Part shown: positions 17,386 to 27,056 of the stretch, piece after piece
How positions within the stretch are numbered: the first letter of the stretch is position 1
Layout of the letters: every line of letters begins with the position of its first letter
Assembly (NCBI GenBank): GCA_021324995.1
Contig: JAJPIB010000013.1
Span: forward strand, 1 to 45,470
DNA from: Chlamydiia bacterium
GTDB lineage: Bacteria > Chlamydiota > Chlamydiia > Chlamydiales > Rhabdochlamydiaceae
Reading direction: 5' to 3'
Length of the DNA stretch: 45,470 bases
Notes under the pieces: generated by a model
Database searches by the model: none
Seen by the model: the letters and a program-made list of their open reading frames with translations, nothing else
What the model was told of the DNA's origin: nothing
Position numbers and translations under genes: made by a program

Positions 17386-19317
17386 TCAGCTTGTCTCTTT
17401 AGCTTTTAGACGCATCAAGGGGCGGAACAAGCGGCCCCCGCCGTCAAAACAGTAATGATACCATTCGATGAAATTAAGACGAAGGCCATGAATCACTCCT
17501 GCCATGATTCCAAGCATGATATTCACTCCATGCCCGACAAGAATGACCAAAAAGCCTAAAAATAACCCGACATCTTGTCCAATTTCGTTAAAAGTTTCCG
17601 CCATGATAGCTCCGGCAAGACCTAATGCATACAGCCGGAGATAAGAAAGAACGTCTGCAAAAACTTGAACTAAATTAGCCACTTCTCCAATGCCTTTGAG
17701 TCTTTTTTGAACCAGTGCCAAAAATAGAGCCGATCCAATCCCAACATAAATAAGCTGCAATCCGATCTTGGGACCTGTAGTTTTATCTACAACCCCCAAA
17801 AAATTCATCATCGAGGTTGCCTTAAGCATGAGAGGAAAATAGAGATAGGCTCCAATCATAAAAGCCACCCATCCGATTCCTGCCCAATGGCGCCATAAAT
17901 AGCGAAGAAGAGAAAGGCCGATATGAATAACACCGATCATCAGAGAGAACTCGAGAAGGATGTTATCAGAAAAAGTGTCTAGCACTTCCATTTTGGTATG
18001 GCCCCCCTTGTGGGAGACTCCCATTTCTAGGAATTCTTGACCCGAGTGCGCGTTTTTAAGCAGGGGAAGTTTATTGACCCAGAAGTGATAGACGTCATCT
18101 TTATGGGAAAAATGATACTCCGCTTTTTTCTCAGCGAGATATTCCATTACCGATAATTTTCCTAGCCAACTTTTGGGGCTGATCTGTATCCCAAAAAAAG
18201 CAGAGGTCAGTACGCCCCAAATAATACACCCAGTAGCTAAAATCGTAGCCAGTTTCAAAAATCGTCTTGCATTGCGCTGCATCACGGGATATTTATATCT
18301 GAGATAAAGACAAAGACCGAGATACATGAGTCCATAACCGCCATCTGCGACAATCATCGAGAAGAAAAGAGCAAAGAACCAGAAGACCCAACCCGAGGGA
18401 TCGCGGTCTGTGGTCGCAGGAATATCGTAAATTTTGACAAGATCTTCTCCGATGCGTTGCACACCTTTGTTTTCCATGAAAGTGGGAACGCGGTCATTCT
18501 CTTCGACAACAATCGGTTCGCAATGGATTGCCATTCCGTCGATTACGGAAAAAAGAAGATTTGTCTTGTGCTCAGGTACCCAGGCTTCCACAGAAAAGAT
18601 AGAATTTTTTAAAGAAAAGGAAACTTCCTTTTTAGCAGTGACAAGATTAAAATCATTGAGTCTTTCGACAAGCGCTTCGTGCAAAAAGTCAAGATGGCCA
18701 GCATATCCTTTGAACTCTGCTTCAATTTGGTGCAAAGATTCTTTAACGAAACTGAGATGGGTCTGCAACTCTCCAAGGGGACGATCGATCCGCATTTCAA
18801 TCATATCGGGATAACTCTTGGGCTCTTCGTTGATCGCGATAAAGTAATCGAGATCGTATTCCCTGGAAATGAAAATGACCTCTTCGGGAAAATGGGCAAG
18901 ATCAGCCTTGGAGCTTTTCATGCAAAAGAACTGAACTTCCCGGTTACCCACTTTTTCAATAAAATCAAGGTCGTCGAGAGAAAAGTCCCCAAAGGGAGAG
19001 ATGCGGATGATTTCTGCTTCAACCAACCTTTTTTCTTCAGAGAGACGCTCGATTTCTTGCTTAAGATCGATAATCTTAAGAGCAATTTCCTCGGCGAATT
19101 TGAGATCGCCTCCTCGCTCGTAAGGTTTTTTGACTGGAAGCTTGCGCAAAATCCTCATCGCACTCAAAAGATGCTGAATTTCAAGCGGGGGTTCTAGTCC
19201 TTTTTTAGTGTGTGCAGGGATAAATTCGATGATTCCTTGCTGCTGCGCTCTTTCGAAGAATTTATTTAAATCTTCATGAGCTCCGAGAATGAGGTATTTT
19301 TTAACGTTGATGATCAT
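17386..19317 (-). CDS. atpI: V-type ATPase subunit I (stator/ion channel)
   Basis: A 643-residue subunit with a soluble, coiled-coil N-terminal half and a membrane half that begins near residue 325 (GWVFWFFALFFSMIVADGGYG). R561 in SYLRLYALGLAG is the conserved Arg that faces the proteolipid Glu in V/A-type enzymes. It connects the peripheral stalk to the K ring and forms the ion half-channels. The start overlaps the atpD stop by 4 bases, consistent with coupled translation. Confidence 0.95.
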   Translation of the reverse strand: MIINVKKYLILGAHEDLNKFFERAQQQGIIEFIPAHTKKGLEPPLEIQHLLSAMRILRKLPVKKPYERGGDLKFAEEIALKIIDLKQEIERLSEEKRLVEAEIIRISPFGDFSLDDLDFIEKVGNREVQFFCMKSSKADLAHFPEEVIFISREYDLDYFIAINEEPKSYPDMIEMRIDRPLGELQTHLSFVKESLHQIEAEFKGYAGHLDFLHEALVERLNDFNLVTAKKEVSFSLKNSIFSVEAWVPEHKTNLLFSVIDGMAIHCEPIVVEENDRVPTFMENKGVQRIGEDLVKIYDIPATTDRDPSGWVFWFFALFFSMIVADGGYGLMYLGLCLYLRYKYPVMQRNARRFLKLATILATGCIIWGVLTSAFFGIQISPKSWLGKLSVMEYLAEKKAEYHFSHKDDVYHFWVNKLPLLKNAHSGQEFLEMGVSHKGGHTKMEVLDTFSDNILLEFSLMIGVIHIGLSLLRYLWRHWAGIGWVAFMIGAYLYFPLMLKATSMMNFLGVVDKTTGPKIGLQLIYVGIGSALFLALVQKRLKGIGEVANLVQVFADVLSYLRLYALGLAGAIMAETFNEIGQDVGLFLGFLVILVGHGVNIMLGIMAGVIHGLRLNFIEWYHYCFDGGGRLFRPLMRLKAKETS

Positions 19318-19931
19318 TCTCTTTTCCTTTGGTTGCGCAAAAGGATTTTCTTTTTGGCGACTTTAGCTTGGGACACGGCAGCAAGCTGTTGATCTCCCAG
19401 GAAAATCGTGATCTTTTTAATATTATCAATAGAGCGTGGGATCAAAATCTTCTCAAATAAGTTAACACGAATGGAGACTTCCCGAAGTTCTTTTTCAAGA
19501 GCGCGCTTTTTTTCTTCCGCAATCTTGATTTTCTCCCTTACTGTGATCAGCTCTTTAAGGCCCTGAATCGCAGACTCAAACCAAAGAGGAGTATCAAAGA
19601 GCGAATAGGTTGCCGGTTCGAAAATAATTTTCCCAAAAGTGGGAATTTCAACGCCGGCAATGTTCTCTTGAATGCGCTCTATTTGATGAACATTGACTGC
19701 TGAGAATAGGTCTATGGCGCTGCGCTCGGTTAATAGAGCAGAATATTTGCCGACGGTTTCTTGGGATGTTTCGAATTCCTTCACTAAAATTTCGATGTCC
19801 GCTTGAGCCTGGTTGACCTCCGTTTGCAGCATGGCTTTTTTTAACTGAAGCGTAGGCAGGTACTTGCGCAAGCGGGCAAGCTTGAGCTGCTGGACTCGCA
19901 ATTCTGTTTTGGTCAGTTTTACTTCAGCCAT
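19314..19931 (-). CDS. atpD: V-type ATPase subunit D (central stalk)
   Basis: A 205-residue, almost wholly helical protein. The N-terminal helix ([18 protein letters not shown]) and the long C-terminal helix ([17 protein letters not shown]) are the two arms of the coiled coil that turns inside the A3B3 head. It overlaps atpB by 8 bases and atpI by 4. Confidence 0.94.
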   Translation of the reverse strand: MAEVKLTKTELRVQQLKLARLRKYLPTLQLKKAMLQTEVNQAQADIEILVKEFETSQETVGKYSALLTERSAIDLFSAVNVHQIERIQENIAGVEIPTFGKIIFEPATYSLFDTPLWFESAIQGLKELITVREKIKIAEEKKRALEKELREVSIRVNLFEKILIPRSIDNIKKITIFLGDQQLAAVSQAKVAKKKILLRNQRKRE

Positions 19932-21234
19932 TCGCTCCCTTTGGCCAATATTTGTCTACCAAAGTCTGCTTAATTCCCACTTCATGCCGCTCAAAGCATT
20001 CCGCAAGCGTCGTCCACCCAAGATCAAGAGCATCTTCTAGAGAAATATTCATCTGTAGGTTCATCATTCGATCTTCAAAGAGATGAGAAAAGTGAAGCAA
20101 CTTTTCATCCCAGCGGGAAAGCTTAAAGCCCATGCTTTGTCTCTCACTCGCTTTTTTAGAATCCGCATAGAGACGAATCTGTGCGTTGGCGACATCACCG
20201 TGGTCTTCGCGCGTCACTTTTCCAATCACTTGCTGTTTGAGGCGAGACAGGGAACCAAAAGGGTCGATGCGCCCTCCATGTAAATAAAATTGTCCTTCCG
20301 TGATGTATCCGGTATTGTCCGGAATCGGATGTGTGACGTCGCCGCCGGGCATAGTCGTCACTGAAATGATCGTGATCGAGCCACTGCCATCGATATCCAC
20401 AGCTTTTTCATAGCGGGATGCAAGGTCTGAATACAAGGAACCTGGATAGCCGCGGTTGGAAGGAACCTGATCCATCGTAATCATGATTTCTTTAATCGCA
20501 TCGGCAAAAGCCGTCATGTCGGTTAAGAGTACCAGCACGTTTTTATCCTGAGTCGCGAAATGCTCTGCACAGGCAAGCGCCATGTCGGGAACGAGTAAAC
20601 ACTCTACAGCAGGATCGATCGCTCGATGGATAAACATGATTGTTTTGTCAAGAGATCCCGACTTCTCAGCGTTGTCAATAAAAGCCTGGTAGTCATCAAA
20701 ACGCAGTCCCATTCCACCTACGATAACAATATCCGCATCGGTCTGATTTGCGATGCGCATCAGAAGGGCATTATAAGGCTCCCCTGCAATCGAAAAAATG
20801 GGGATCTTTTGCGATTTAACAAGGCAGTTGAAGACATCGATCATCGGAATATTTGTGCGCACCATGTCTCTTGGGACAATTCGCCGCACCGGATTGAACG
20901 AAGGTGATCCAATCTCCACGTGATCGCCGGAAATTGCTGGCCCACCATCGATCGGCTCTCCGGCTCCATTTAGACGGCGTCCCAAAAGAGACTCGCTGCA
21001 AGTGGCTTGCATTTGTTTGCCTAAGAAAGTCACTCGGTCATTGGTTGCAATCCCACGAGTATTTTCAAAGCATTGAAGCGTAACGACTTCTCCCTCAATG
21101 CGCAATACCGATGCATAAGTGCTTGTCCCATTGCTTTTGTGCACGCGAGCGAGTTCTCCCATGCTCACGCCATGGGCGATGACAGTGATCAAGTTTCCGC
21201 GCATGTCGACAATTCTGTCGTATACCTTTTTCAT
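19924..21234 (-). CDS. atpB: V-type ATPase subunit B
   Basis: A 436-residue non-catalytic subunit of the A3B3 head. It has the alpha/beta ATPase fold, but the P-loop region is degenerate ([17 protein letters not shown]), as expected for B. The conserved segment [20 protein letters not shown] is present. The start overlaps the atpA stop by 4 bases. Confidence 0.96.
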   Translation of the reverse strand: MKKVYDRIVDMRGNLITVIAHGVSMGELARVHKSNGTSTYASVLRIEGEVVTLQCFENTRGIATNDRVTFLGKQMQATCSESLLGRRLNGAGEPIDGGPAISGDHVEIGSPSFNPVRRIVPRDMVRTNIPMIDVFNCLVKSQKIPIFSIAGEPYNALLMRIANQTDADIVIVGGMGLRFDDYQAFIDNAEKSGSLDKTIMFIHRAIDPAVECLLVPDMALACAEHFATQDKNVLVLLTDMTAFADAIKEIMITMDQVPSNRGYPGSLYSDLASRYEKAVDIDGSGSITIISVTTMPGGDVTHPIPDNTGYITEGQFYLHGGRIDPFGSLSRLKQQVIGKVTREDHGDVANAQIRLYADSKKASERQSMGFKLSRWDEKLLHFSHLFEDRMMNLQMNISLEDALDLGWTTLAECFERHEVGIKQTLVDKYWPKGANG

Positions 21235-23009
21235 TGTCCTACCTTCGCTTCTAATTTCTTATCGATGTGATCAAATGCCTCTACATACTTCGCTGATTTA
21301 AAAGGCAAAAAGTTCATGTTTTTAATCGCATTTTGAAGTTCTAAGAAGAAACTGCGCGCAGAGTCTTGGGTTTCAAATGCAAAAGGCGTCTCAAAAATTC
21401 TACCGATCAAACTGAAAAGTGGAATTTGGCGCGTCAGAGGACAATAACTATCCTCCTTATCAAAGGCATTTTGCTGGAGATAACAAAATTCGAACAACTC
21501 CGATTTCAGATAGGTGATCATATCTTTCATCGAAATCCCTTCTTCGCCGACAACTTCCATCCGTTTGCCAATCTCATCCCCTTCTCTTAAGATTTTTGAA
21601 GCCATTTTCACTCTATCGCCCCATCCCTTAACTTTAAAATCGAGCTCCTGGCTGACATTTTCAATATACTTGCTCCAGGAAATGAGAGGATCAATAGCTG
21701 GATAGCGTCGCGCATCTGATCTCCCTCGGGAGAGACCGTGAAAAGCTCCTACGACAGCCAAGGTGGCCTGAGTGACAGGTTCTTCGAAGTTTCCCCCTGC
21801 AGGCGATACCGTACCGCCAATGGTCATCGAACCTTCTTTGCCATTCCTTAATGAGATCACTCCGGAGCGTTCATAAAAGGCGGCGATTCGCGAGCCTAAG
21901 TAAGCAGGGAATGCTTCTTCTCCAGGAATTTCTTCGAGGCGCCCGGACATTTCCCGCATCGCTTGGGCCCACCGAGAAGTAGAATCCGCTAAAAGAAGAA
22001 TGTCGAGACCCATTTGGCGATAGTATTCGGCAATGGTTGCTCCCATGTAAATAGAAGCTTCCCTCGCAGCTACTGGCATAGACGATGTATTGCAGATCAT
22101 CACCGTGCGATTCATCAACGCTTCATTTGTATGCGGATCGATCAGATGGGGAAGCGTGCGCAAAACCTCGACGACTTCGCCAGCGCGCTCTCCGCAAGCA
22201 ACAATCACGACGATATCGACGGATGCATATTTAGCAAGGTGGTGCTGCAAAACGGTTTTTCCTGCGCCGAAGGGTCCAGGAGAGCAAAAAGTCCCTCCTT
22301 TTAAAACAGGAAATTGCGTATCGATGATCCGCATGCCGATATCCATCATCCGGCTGGCTTTGATCTTTTCCCCTTCGAAAAGAGGCATCTTGATTGCCCA
22401 CTTCTGCATCATCATGATATTATGCTCAACACCTTTGCTGTCAACCACCCTTGCAACAACGGTATCAACAGTGTATGACCCCGGCTTAATTACCCAGTTG
22501 ACCGTATATTCTCCAAAAAGGACAAAGGGCACCATGATCTCGTGATGAAACCGCCCTTCCATCGTATAGCCTAAGGAATCACCCCGGCGCACAATGTCCC
22601 CTACTTTAGCTGTAGGATGATAATCCCAATGGCGCACCCGATCCAGCGGCTGAATGTAGACGCCGCGCGACAGGAACAACCCTGTAGCATCGGCAACTTT
22701 TTCAAGAGGATTTTGCAAGCCATCGAAAATAGAAGTGAGAAGGCCGGGACCAAGCTCCGCTTCGAGTAGATGGGTTGTGAATTCTACAGATGTATTTAGG
22801 CGCACGCCTCGAGTATCCTCAAAGACCTGAATCTTGGCAGTATTCCCAACAATCTCAATCACCTCGGCCTTCAGTGAAATGCCTCCCCCGAGGCGAACCA
22901 TACAAACCTCGCCTTGTTGGATATCCCCATGAAACTCGACATGTAGGAGATTGCCGAACGCTTTGAGGACTTTTCCTGTCGCTATTTGCTTAAGTGTCAT
23001 TGAACTCAT
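21231..23009 (-). CDS. atpA: V-type ATPase catalytic subunit A
   Basis: A 592-residue catalytic subunit. The Walker A motif is GPFGAGKT at 245-252, longer than the F-type version and typical of V/A-type A subunits. The following GERAGEVVE and [13 protein letters not shown] segments carry the catalytic Glu and the Walker B region. The 'non-homologous' insertion of about 90 residues before the P-loop is present. It lies 3 bases downstream of the DUF2764 gene. Confidence 0.97.
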   Translation of the reverse strand: MSSMTLKQIATGKVLKAFGNLLHVEFHGDIQQGEVCMVRLGGGISLKAEVIEIVGNTAKIQVFEDTRGVRLNTSVEFTTHLLEAELGPGLLTSIFDGLQNPLEKVADATGLFLSRGVYIQPLDRVRHWDYHPTAKVGDIVRRGDSLGYTMEGRFHHEIMVPFVLFGEYTVNWVIKPGSYTVDTVVARVVDSKGVEHNIMMMQKWAIKMPLFEGEKIKASRMMDIGMRIIDTQFPVLKGGTFCSPGPFGAGKTVLQHHLAKYASVDIVVIVACGERAGEVVEVLRTLPHLIDPHTNEALMNRTVMICNTSSMPVAAREASIYMGATIAEYYRQMGLDILLLADSTSRWAQAMREMSGRLEEIPGEEAFPAYLGSRIAAFYERSGVISLRNGKEGSMTIGGTVSPAGGNFEEPVTQATLAVVGAFHGLSRGRSDARRYPAIDPLISWSKYIENVSQELDFKVKGWGDRVKMASKILREGDEIGKRMEVVGEEGISMKDMITYLKSELFEFCYLQQNAFDKEDSYCPLTRQIPLFSLIGRIFETPFAFETQDSARSFFLELQNAIKNMNFLPFKSAKYVEAFDHIDKKLEAKVGQ

Positions 23010-23012
23010 TGT

Positions 23013-23786
23013 TTAACCGCTTTTAAATGTATCTAAGATTATATTCCCCCTTTCCTCATCGAGTTCGACTAAGTCCTCGACAATCATCAGTTGGGCCATG
23101 TAACACAATATCTGGTCTATAGAAAAAAGTTTTCCCTCGGCGATTTCTCCAATTTTTTTAAAGCGATACTCGGCAAATGCCTTGTTTTCTTTCCAAGGAT
23201 CTCCATGGCATGCTGTGATTAATTCTTTTAAGTCTGCATACTCAGGAGGTGGATCATAACTTTCAGAATCCTTCTGGGCAAGGATTTGCGAAACGAGAGG
23301 ATCTGTGGGATCTTCAAACTGAAGCTCTCTCGCAACATCTCTCCCCAGTCTCTTTGCCCGAAGAGCTAGCAAGACGAGGCGACACTCGCGCTCAAAAGTG
23401 AGATAGGTGCGAAGAAACCCTTTTTGTTTGGCAATCTCTTCATTAAAATAGCGAGCGAGAAGGCCGGAAAAATTCTTGATTTTATCTGGAACTTTCTCAA
23501 ATTGGTCAAGAAATTCAAAAACATAGTTTGGAAACGCTGCCTGAACGAGTAACGCTTCATCAAGTTCCTTTTCGTTGAGGTTACCCCGCGGATCTATGGG
23601 CTCCTCCATCATCAAGGCGCGAATATTACAGAGGTCGATAAAAAGACGAAGTACTTTCGTTTTTTCCAAATCCTTTTTGCTGAGGCTGATCGTCATTCGA
23701 TTGATAAATTCATCAAACGTAATCTCAGGCCTATCGTGCATCGACAACGGCGGCAAAGAAGGAACAACAAAGTAATAATTCCGCAT
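23013..23786 (-). CDS. DUF2764 family protein of the V-ATPase operon
   Basis: A 257-residue soluble, helical, acidic protein starting MRNYYFVVPSLPPL, a start typical of DUF2764. This family occurs in V-type ATPase operons of Chlamydiae and some other bacteria. Neither subunit C nor F is recognisable elsewhere in this operon. A helical protein of this size at this position could take the role of subunit C, which attaches the central stalk to the K ring. That role is inferred from context, not shown. Confidence 0.82.
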   Translation of the reverse strand: MRNYYFVVPSLPPLSMHDRPEITFDEFINRMTISLSKKDLEKTKVLRLFIDLCNIRALMMEEPIDPRGNLNEKELDEALLVQAAFPNYVFEFLDQFEKVPDKIKNFSGLLARYFNEEIAKQKGFLRTYLTFERECRLVLLALRAKRLGRDVARELQFEDPTDPLVSQILAQKDSESYDPPPEYADLKELITACHGDPWKENKAFAEYRFKKIGEIAEGKLFSIDQILCYMAQLMIVEDLVELDEERGNIILDTFKSG

Positions 23787-23806
23787 AAAAACACGCTTTG
23801 ATCTAA

Positions 23807-23879
23807 CAGTATGTTAATGGATTTTTGTTAATTGCTTTTTGCGCCCTTAATCAAAATAACAAAATCCATTAACACACTC
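23807..23879. repeat. Second palindromic repeat family
   Basis: Bases 23807-23830 pair with 23857-23879 (two mismatches and one extra base), forming a long imperfect stem in the mRNA between atpE and the DUF2764 gene. The right arm 23861-23879 is identical to 4832-4850. It leaves 21 bases to the atpE stop. Confidence 0.7.
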
Positions 23880-23900
23880 TAAAAGTTTATATCGCAAAAG

Positions 23901-24548
23901 TCAGCTTGCGCCAAAAATCATTTCGCGGAAATCTTTGCGAATATAATTGGCGATCAGTTCCTTTAAGGCGGCGTCGGAAACATCGATAGTGATATTGTCT
24001 TTGTGCAATTTAACTTCGATCCCGCCGGTTTGTGATCCAATGAGGACGCTTTTTTCTTTCAGACGTTCTAAAATGCTATGAGCCAAAAGCTTGTTGACTG
24101 AAGCTGCCGGAATAGAAGCTGGAATGTGAACACTGAGCGGACCTTCGATTCCATCTTTCTCTATCCCCTTAACAAGAGTTTCGATCAATTGCGCTAGCAT
24201 TTTAGGATCGGAAGTTTGCTGTGTGATTAGACGGCTCAATTCCTGATTAAATAACTTCTCCTCAATATTCTGCTTTAAAGAAGAAATCGCCTGCTTGCAA
24301 GCTTGGTTCAGAGAGGATTGGAAAACATTTTTTTGACGCTCAATATCTAAACGAGCTTCTTCTTTGAGTCTCTCTGCTTCCTTGTTTCCCGACGCAATAA
24401 TTTGTTCAGCCTGTTCTTTGGCAGAGCGCACAATCTGCTCGGCTTCGTTAATTGCCGGATCTAAAGTCTCACGACGCAGAATATCACAGATTTTCTTAAC
24501 TTTATCTTTTCCTGTTTCTGTTCCTTTCATGGCTGAATTTACTCCCAT
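23901..24548 (-). CDS. atpE: V-type ATPase subunit E (peripheral stalk)
   Basis: A 215-residue subunit. The N-terminal 110 residues are a Glu/Lys-rich coiled coil (EAEQIVRSAKEQAEQII onward) and the C-terminus is the compact domain ending LIANYIRKDFREMIFG, as in chlamydial AtpE. The start at 24548 is chosen because GAGAG lies 5-6 bases upstream. An internal Met at 24530 would give 209 residues, close to the 208 known for C. trachomatis, so the start is uncertain. It is the first gene of the operon. Confidence 0.9.
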   Translation of the reverse strand: MGVNSAMKGTETGKDKVKKICDILRRETLDPAINEAEQIVRSAKEQAEQIIASGNKEAERLKEEARLDIERQKNVFQSSLNQACKQAISSLKQNIEEKLFNQELSRLITQQTSDPKMLAQLIETLVKGIEKDGIEGPLSVHIPASIPAASVNKLLAHSILERLKEKSVLIGSQTGGIEVKLHKDNITIDVSDAALKELIANYIRKDFREMIFGAS

Positions 24549-24752
24549 ACATCTCTCATAAGTTATTTCCTTTATGCGAATATTTTTCAATGTAAAACTA
24601 ACCGAAACAGAAATTAGACATCTTGCATTACCCTCTTTTTTTTGAAAAAAATCGATGATTTTCCGAATTTTCTTCTCCCTGTAAATATGTAGGTGAGCTG
24701 CTGTCCTATGCCCTGAGAGAGAGAAAGAAAAAATTGCAGAAAACTTCCCTTT

Positions 24753-24781
24753 TTGAGATAACCTATTGTTACTTTTTTACT
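24753..24781 (+). promoter_or_regulatory. Possible promoter of the small exported-protein operon
   Basis: TTGAGA (24753-24758) and TTTACT (24776-24781) are 17 bases apart, 19 bases before the ATG at 24801. It reads away from atpE. The -10 match is modest. Confidence 0.4.
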
Positions 24782-24800
24782 TTATGCGAGGCAGACTTCT

Positions 24801-25049
24801 ATGAAAACACTTATCTACTCACTTGCTATGCTCGCAATGACGTCGTCTGCGTTTTCAGATCAACTGGATAATTACACAAAAAATACCGACGCCTTGTGGA
24901 GAACAGGCTCAGGCGCTGAAGATGGAACTTTCACCGCGATCTCCACATCGATGTTCGGATGGGGAATCGCTCTTTCCGTCGGGATCGCTGTCCTAGCCTC
25001 TGTCCTCCATCAAAGCACCGCTAGCCATTCACACACGCACTGCGATTAA
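24801..25049 (+). CDS. Small exported membrane protein with His-rich tail
   Basis: An unrecognised 82-residue protein. Residues 1-19 look like a signal peptide (cleavage near AFS-D). Residues about 49-69 are one transmembrane helix. The tail is HQSTASHSHTHCD, with four His and one Cys after the helix, which could bind a metal. GAGG precedes the ATG. The next gene follows after 5 bases, so they form an operon. The other small protein of this operon also ends in a His-rich tail after a membrane helix. Confidence 0.7.
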   Translation: MKTLIYSLAMLAMTSSAFSDQLDNYTKNTDALWRTGSGAEDGTFTAISTSMFGWGIALSVGIAVLASVLHQSTASHSHTHCD

Positions 25050-25054
25050 AAAAT

Positions 25055-26101
25055 ATGACTTGGAAATCATTAATCAAATGCTGCTTCATCGGGTGCATTC
25101 TTTCTGGCGCTGCTTTGCCGAGCGTGAGTGAAAATTTAAATTTAAGACCGACACAAAACCCTGATTCTAAATGCGCTCTAGAACATTCTTCCTCCTTGCT
25201 TTGCTTTTTTACACCGCCTCCAGGTTGGGAAATTGCTGATCCAAGAAGCCACTCTTCGCGTGTTAAAATGGCCTTTTTAAAAAGTTCCCACAGTGGGTTT
25301 TGCCCCTCGATCAATCTTGCGGTTGAAAAGACCGATGTGTCGCTGAGCGAATACCTCAAGGCAGTTAAAATCATTCACGAGAGAGACCGGAGCAATCATT
25401 GGAGAGCTTTAGGGAAGGTAAAGACAAATGCAGGTTTAGCTCAGCTCACAGAGATCGACTCAAAAACGGAATGGGGACCCGTCCGCATCCTTCAACTCAT
25501 TTTTCTAAAAGATGGGTATGCTTACGTCGTCACCGCATCTGCTTTGCGAGATAATTTTTCCAATTACTACAAAGAAATTCAAACCGCCTTCCGATCACTG
25601 ACCCTTTCCACAGATCTTCTTGGGAATATTCCCCAAACAGAAAGAAGAGAAATGCTCAAAACCAGACAGCACCAACTGATTCAAGCCGCAGAGGAAGCAA
25701 TCTCAACGGCTAAGGAAAAGAAAAATCTTCTTGAGGACATCTCTTTTCAGGAAAAGCACTGGATTCCCTTTCAGCAATCGGTACTGAGCTCCTTCAATGA
25801 CATGGGAGCTTTCTGGCAAATGCTCATCTTACAAAATGCCCAAGAAAAACTCCTCTCTCTAAGTATGTCAAACGTGTCTGAAAATCTGGATTTGGAACCA
25901 TCTCAAAGCTCTGGACTCGAACAATCGAATTTAGCTCCTATTTCTCATGGCCCCAATGGTTCCCTCTTCTCTCTTAAAAGCGACTCCGACGGGCAATCTT
26001 CTGCGCATTATTTACCGCTTCTGGCGTTGGCAAACTTTCCCAGGTTTGAAGTGTCAGCAGCATACACCCGACGTTCACTCAAAACTATAGGAATTACTTA
26101 A
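25055..26101 (+). CDS. Exported protein with repeat-derived segments
   Basis: A 348-residue protein with a signal peptide (1-21 or so). Residues about 50-185 (FFTPPPGWEI onward) look like an alpha/beta domain of the PsbP/DcrB kind; I am not certain of this. Residues 205-265 are helical. Two segments, S23-Q34 (VSENLNLRPTQ) and N273-N292 (VSENLDLEPSQ...), are similar to each other and are encoded by copies of the dispersed repeat that is intergenic elsewhere in this window. Both copies use the same phase. The function is unknown. It sits 5 bases after the small His-tail gene and its stop overlaps the next start (TAATG). Confidence 0.75.
   Translation: MTWKSLIKCCFIGCILSGAALPSVSENLNLRPTQNPDSKCALEHSSSLLCFFTPPPGWEIADPRSHSSRVKMAFLKSSHSGFCPSINLAVEKTDVSLSEYLKAVKIIHERDRSNHWRALGKVKTNAGLAQLTEIDSKTEWGPVRILQLIFLKDGYAYVVTASALRDNFSNYYKEIQTAFRSLTLSTDLLGNIPQTERREMLKTRQHQLIQAAEEAISTAKEKKNLLEDISFQEKHWIPFQQSVLSSFNDMGAFWQMLILQNAQEKLLSLSMSNVSENLDLEPSQSSGLEQSNLAPISHGPNGSLFSLKSDSDGQSSAHYLPLLALANFPRFEVSAAYTRRSLKTIGIT
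25121..25151 (+). repeat. Dispersed repeat copy inside a coding sequence (first)
   Basis: By eye, 27 of 31 bases match 27066-27096. It encodes residues 23-33 of the exported protein, right at the probable start of the mature chain. Confidence 0.7.
25871..25930 (+). repeat. Dispersed repeat copy inside a coding sequence (second)
   Basis: By eye, 43 of 60 bases match 27066-27125 without gaps. It encodes residues 273-292. The in-frame TAA of the intergenic copy is CAA (Gln284) here, so the frame stays open. Confidence 0.75.
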
Positions 26102-26493
26102 TGAAAAATTTAATCACTTCCTGCATTGCCATCTCTTCTATGGTTCTTGCTCCTGCTCTAAAAGCCGATGCTCCGTCTTTTGATTCTAAAGAAGCTATTG
26201 TTGTTGAAGAAGATGCATTGGCTTTGCAAAACACGTTTGAAGAAGAAGCTGTGGGGTTAGAAACACCCAGCTATGTCGAAGAAGAAGCAACTCTCCCCTC
26301 AGAAGAAACAGCAGATCCTAGCTTTGAATCTGAAGGAACCCCTGTTGGTGCAGGTTCCGATCAACAAAGCAACACTACAAAAAAGCGATACTGGCAAAAC
26401 ATTGCACTCGCTGTTGTCGCCGTCGCTGTAGCAATCACCGCACTAATTTTAGTCTCTAGCAATGATGGCCACCATGGACATAAGCATAAATAG
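26101..26493 (+). CDS. Exported acidic protein with C-terminal helix and His tail
   Basis: An unrecognised 130-residue protein. The signal peptide is about residues 1-23. Residues 30-85 are strongly acidic, with repeated EEE/EEA motifs. Residues about 100-119 form one transmembrane helix, followed by the tail NDGHHGHKHK. The start overlaps the stop of the upstream gene by one base, so they are translationally coupled. The arrangement of signal, low-complexity acidic region, anchor and His tail suggests an envelope protein with a metal-binding end; that is inference. Confidence 0.7.
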   Translation: MKNLITSCIAISSMVLAPALKADAPSFDSKEAIVVEEDALALQNTFEEEAVGLETPSYVEEEATLPSEETADPSFESEGTPVGAGSDQQSNTTKKRYWQNIALAVVAVAVAITALILVSSNDGHHGHKHK

Positions 26494-26498
26494 ACATC

Positions 26499-26530
26499 GA
26501 CGAGACAGGCTGCGTGCAGCTTGTCTCGTC
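26499..26530 (+). terminator. Terminator of the exported-protein operon
   Basis: A 13-bp stem (26499-26511 with 26518-26530, one G-T pair) and 6-base loop, 5 bases after the stop. The trailing T content is low (CTTCCT), so some read-through into the next gene is possible. Confidence 0.65.
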
Positions 26531-26547
26531 CTTCCTAAGGCAGTTCA

Positions 26548-27039
26548 TTGATCTGCATTGCATTTTTTTTATTGCCCCTAATTTTTATCTCATGCAACAA
26601 GCAAACCCATTGGGTGTTTGATCAAGTCCATTCGGACAGCAAAGAATTTTGCTCTACAAAACTTTCCTACCGGTCAACAAACCCCATCTATGAAATCGAC
26701 TTGGAATTTTTGAATACCCAAGAACATATGAATATTTACCTGAACATCCATTCTGTCCCGATCTATTCCCAAAAAACCGAACCAAATCAGATCCCGCTCA
26801 AAATAGAAATCGAAGAAAAAATCTTTCATTGCTTTGTTTATCGCCTATCGGGTGGACAACGTTTTTTGCTCACCCCTGAAATAGGCCTAACTCTTGTCGA
26901 CGCTTTAAAAAACAATCGCGAAGTCACTATGACACTTGCCGAGTACCGCACCGTTTTTAAACCTGAGGACTTTTCTGATAAATTCGAAAAATTTCTCCAT
27001 CCACTTGCCTTTCAAAATCCCTTTCACCTTCCTTTCTAA
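26548..27039 (+). CDS. Putative lipoprotein, 163 aa (TTG start)
   Basis: Unrecognised. The only start with an in-frame stop just before it (26536) is TTG at 26548, with AAGG 8 bases upstream. The N-terminus MICIAFFLLPLIFISC looks like a short lipoprotein signal, though Phe at the -3 position is not ideal. The mature part alternates strands (YEIDLEFLN, MNIYLNIHSVPIY, RFLLTPEIGLTLVDAL), suggesting a beta-sandwich. It ends 18 bases before a large palindromic repeat. Confidence 0.6.
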   Translation: MICIAFFLLPLIFISCNKQTHWVFDQVHSDSKEFCSTKLSYRSTNPIYEIDLEFLNTQEHMNIYLNIHSVPIYSQKTEPNQIPLKIEIEEKIFHCFVYRLSGGQRFLLTPEIGLTLVDALKNNREVTMTLAEYRTVFKPEDFSDKFEKFLHPLAFQNPFHLPF

Positions 27040-27056
27040 TTTAGAAATTAGCTATT

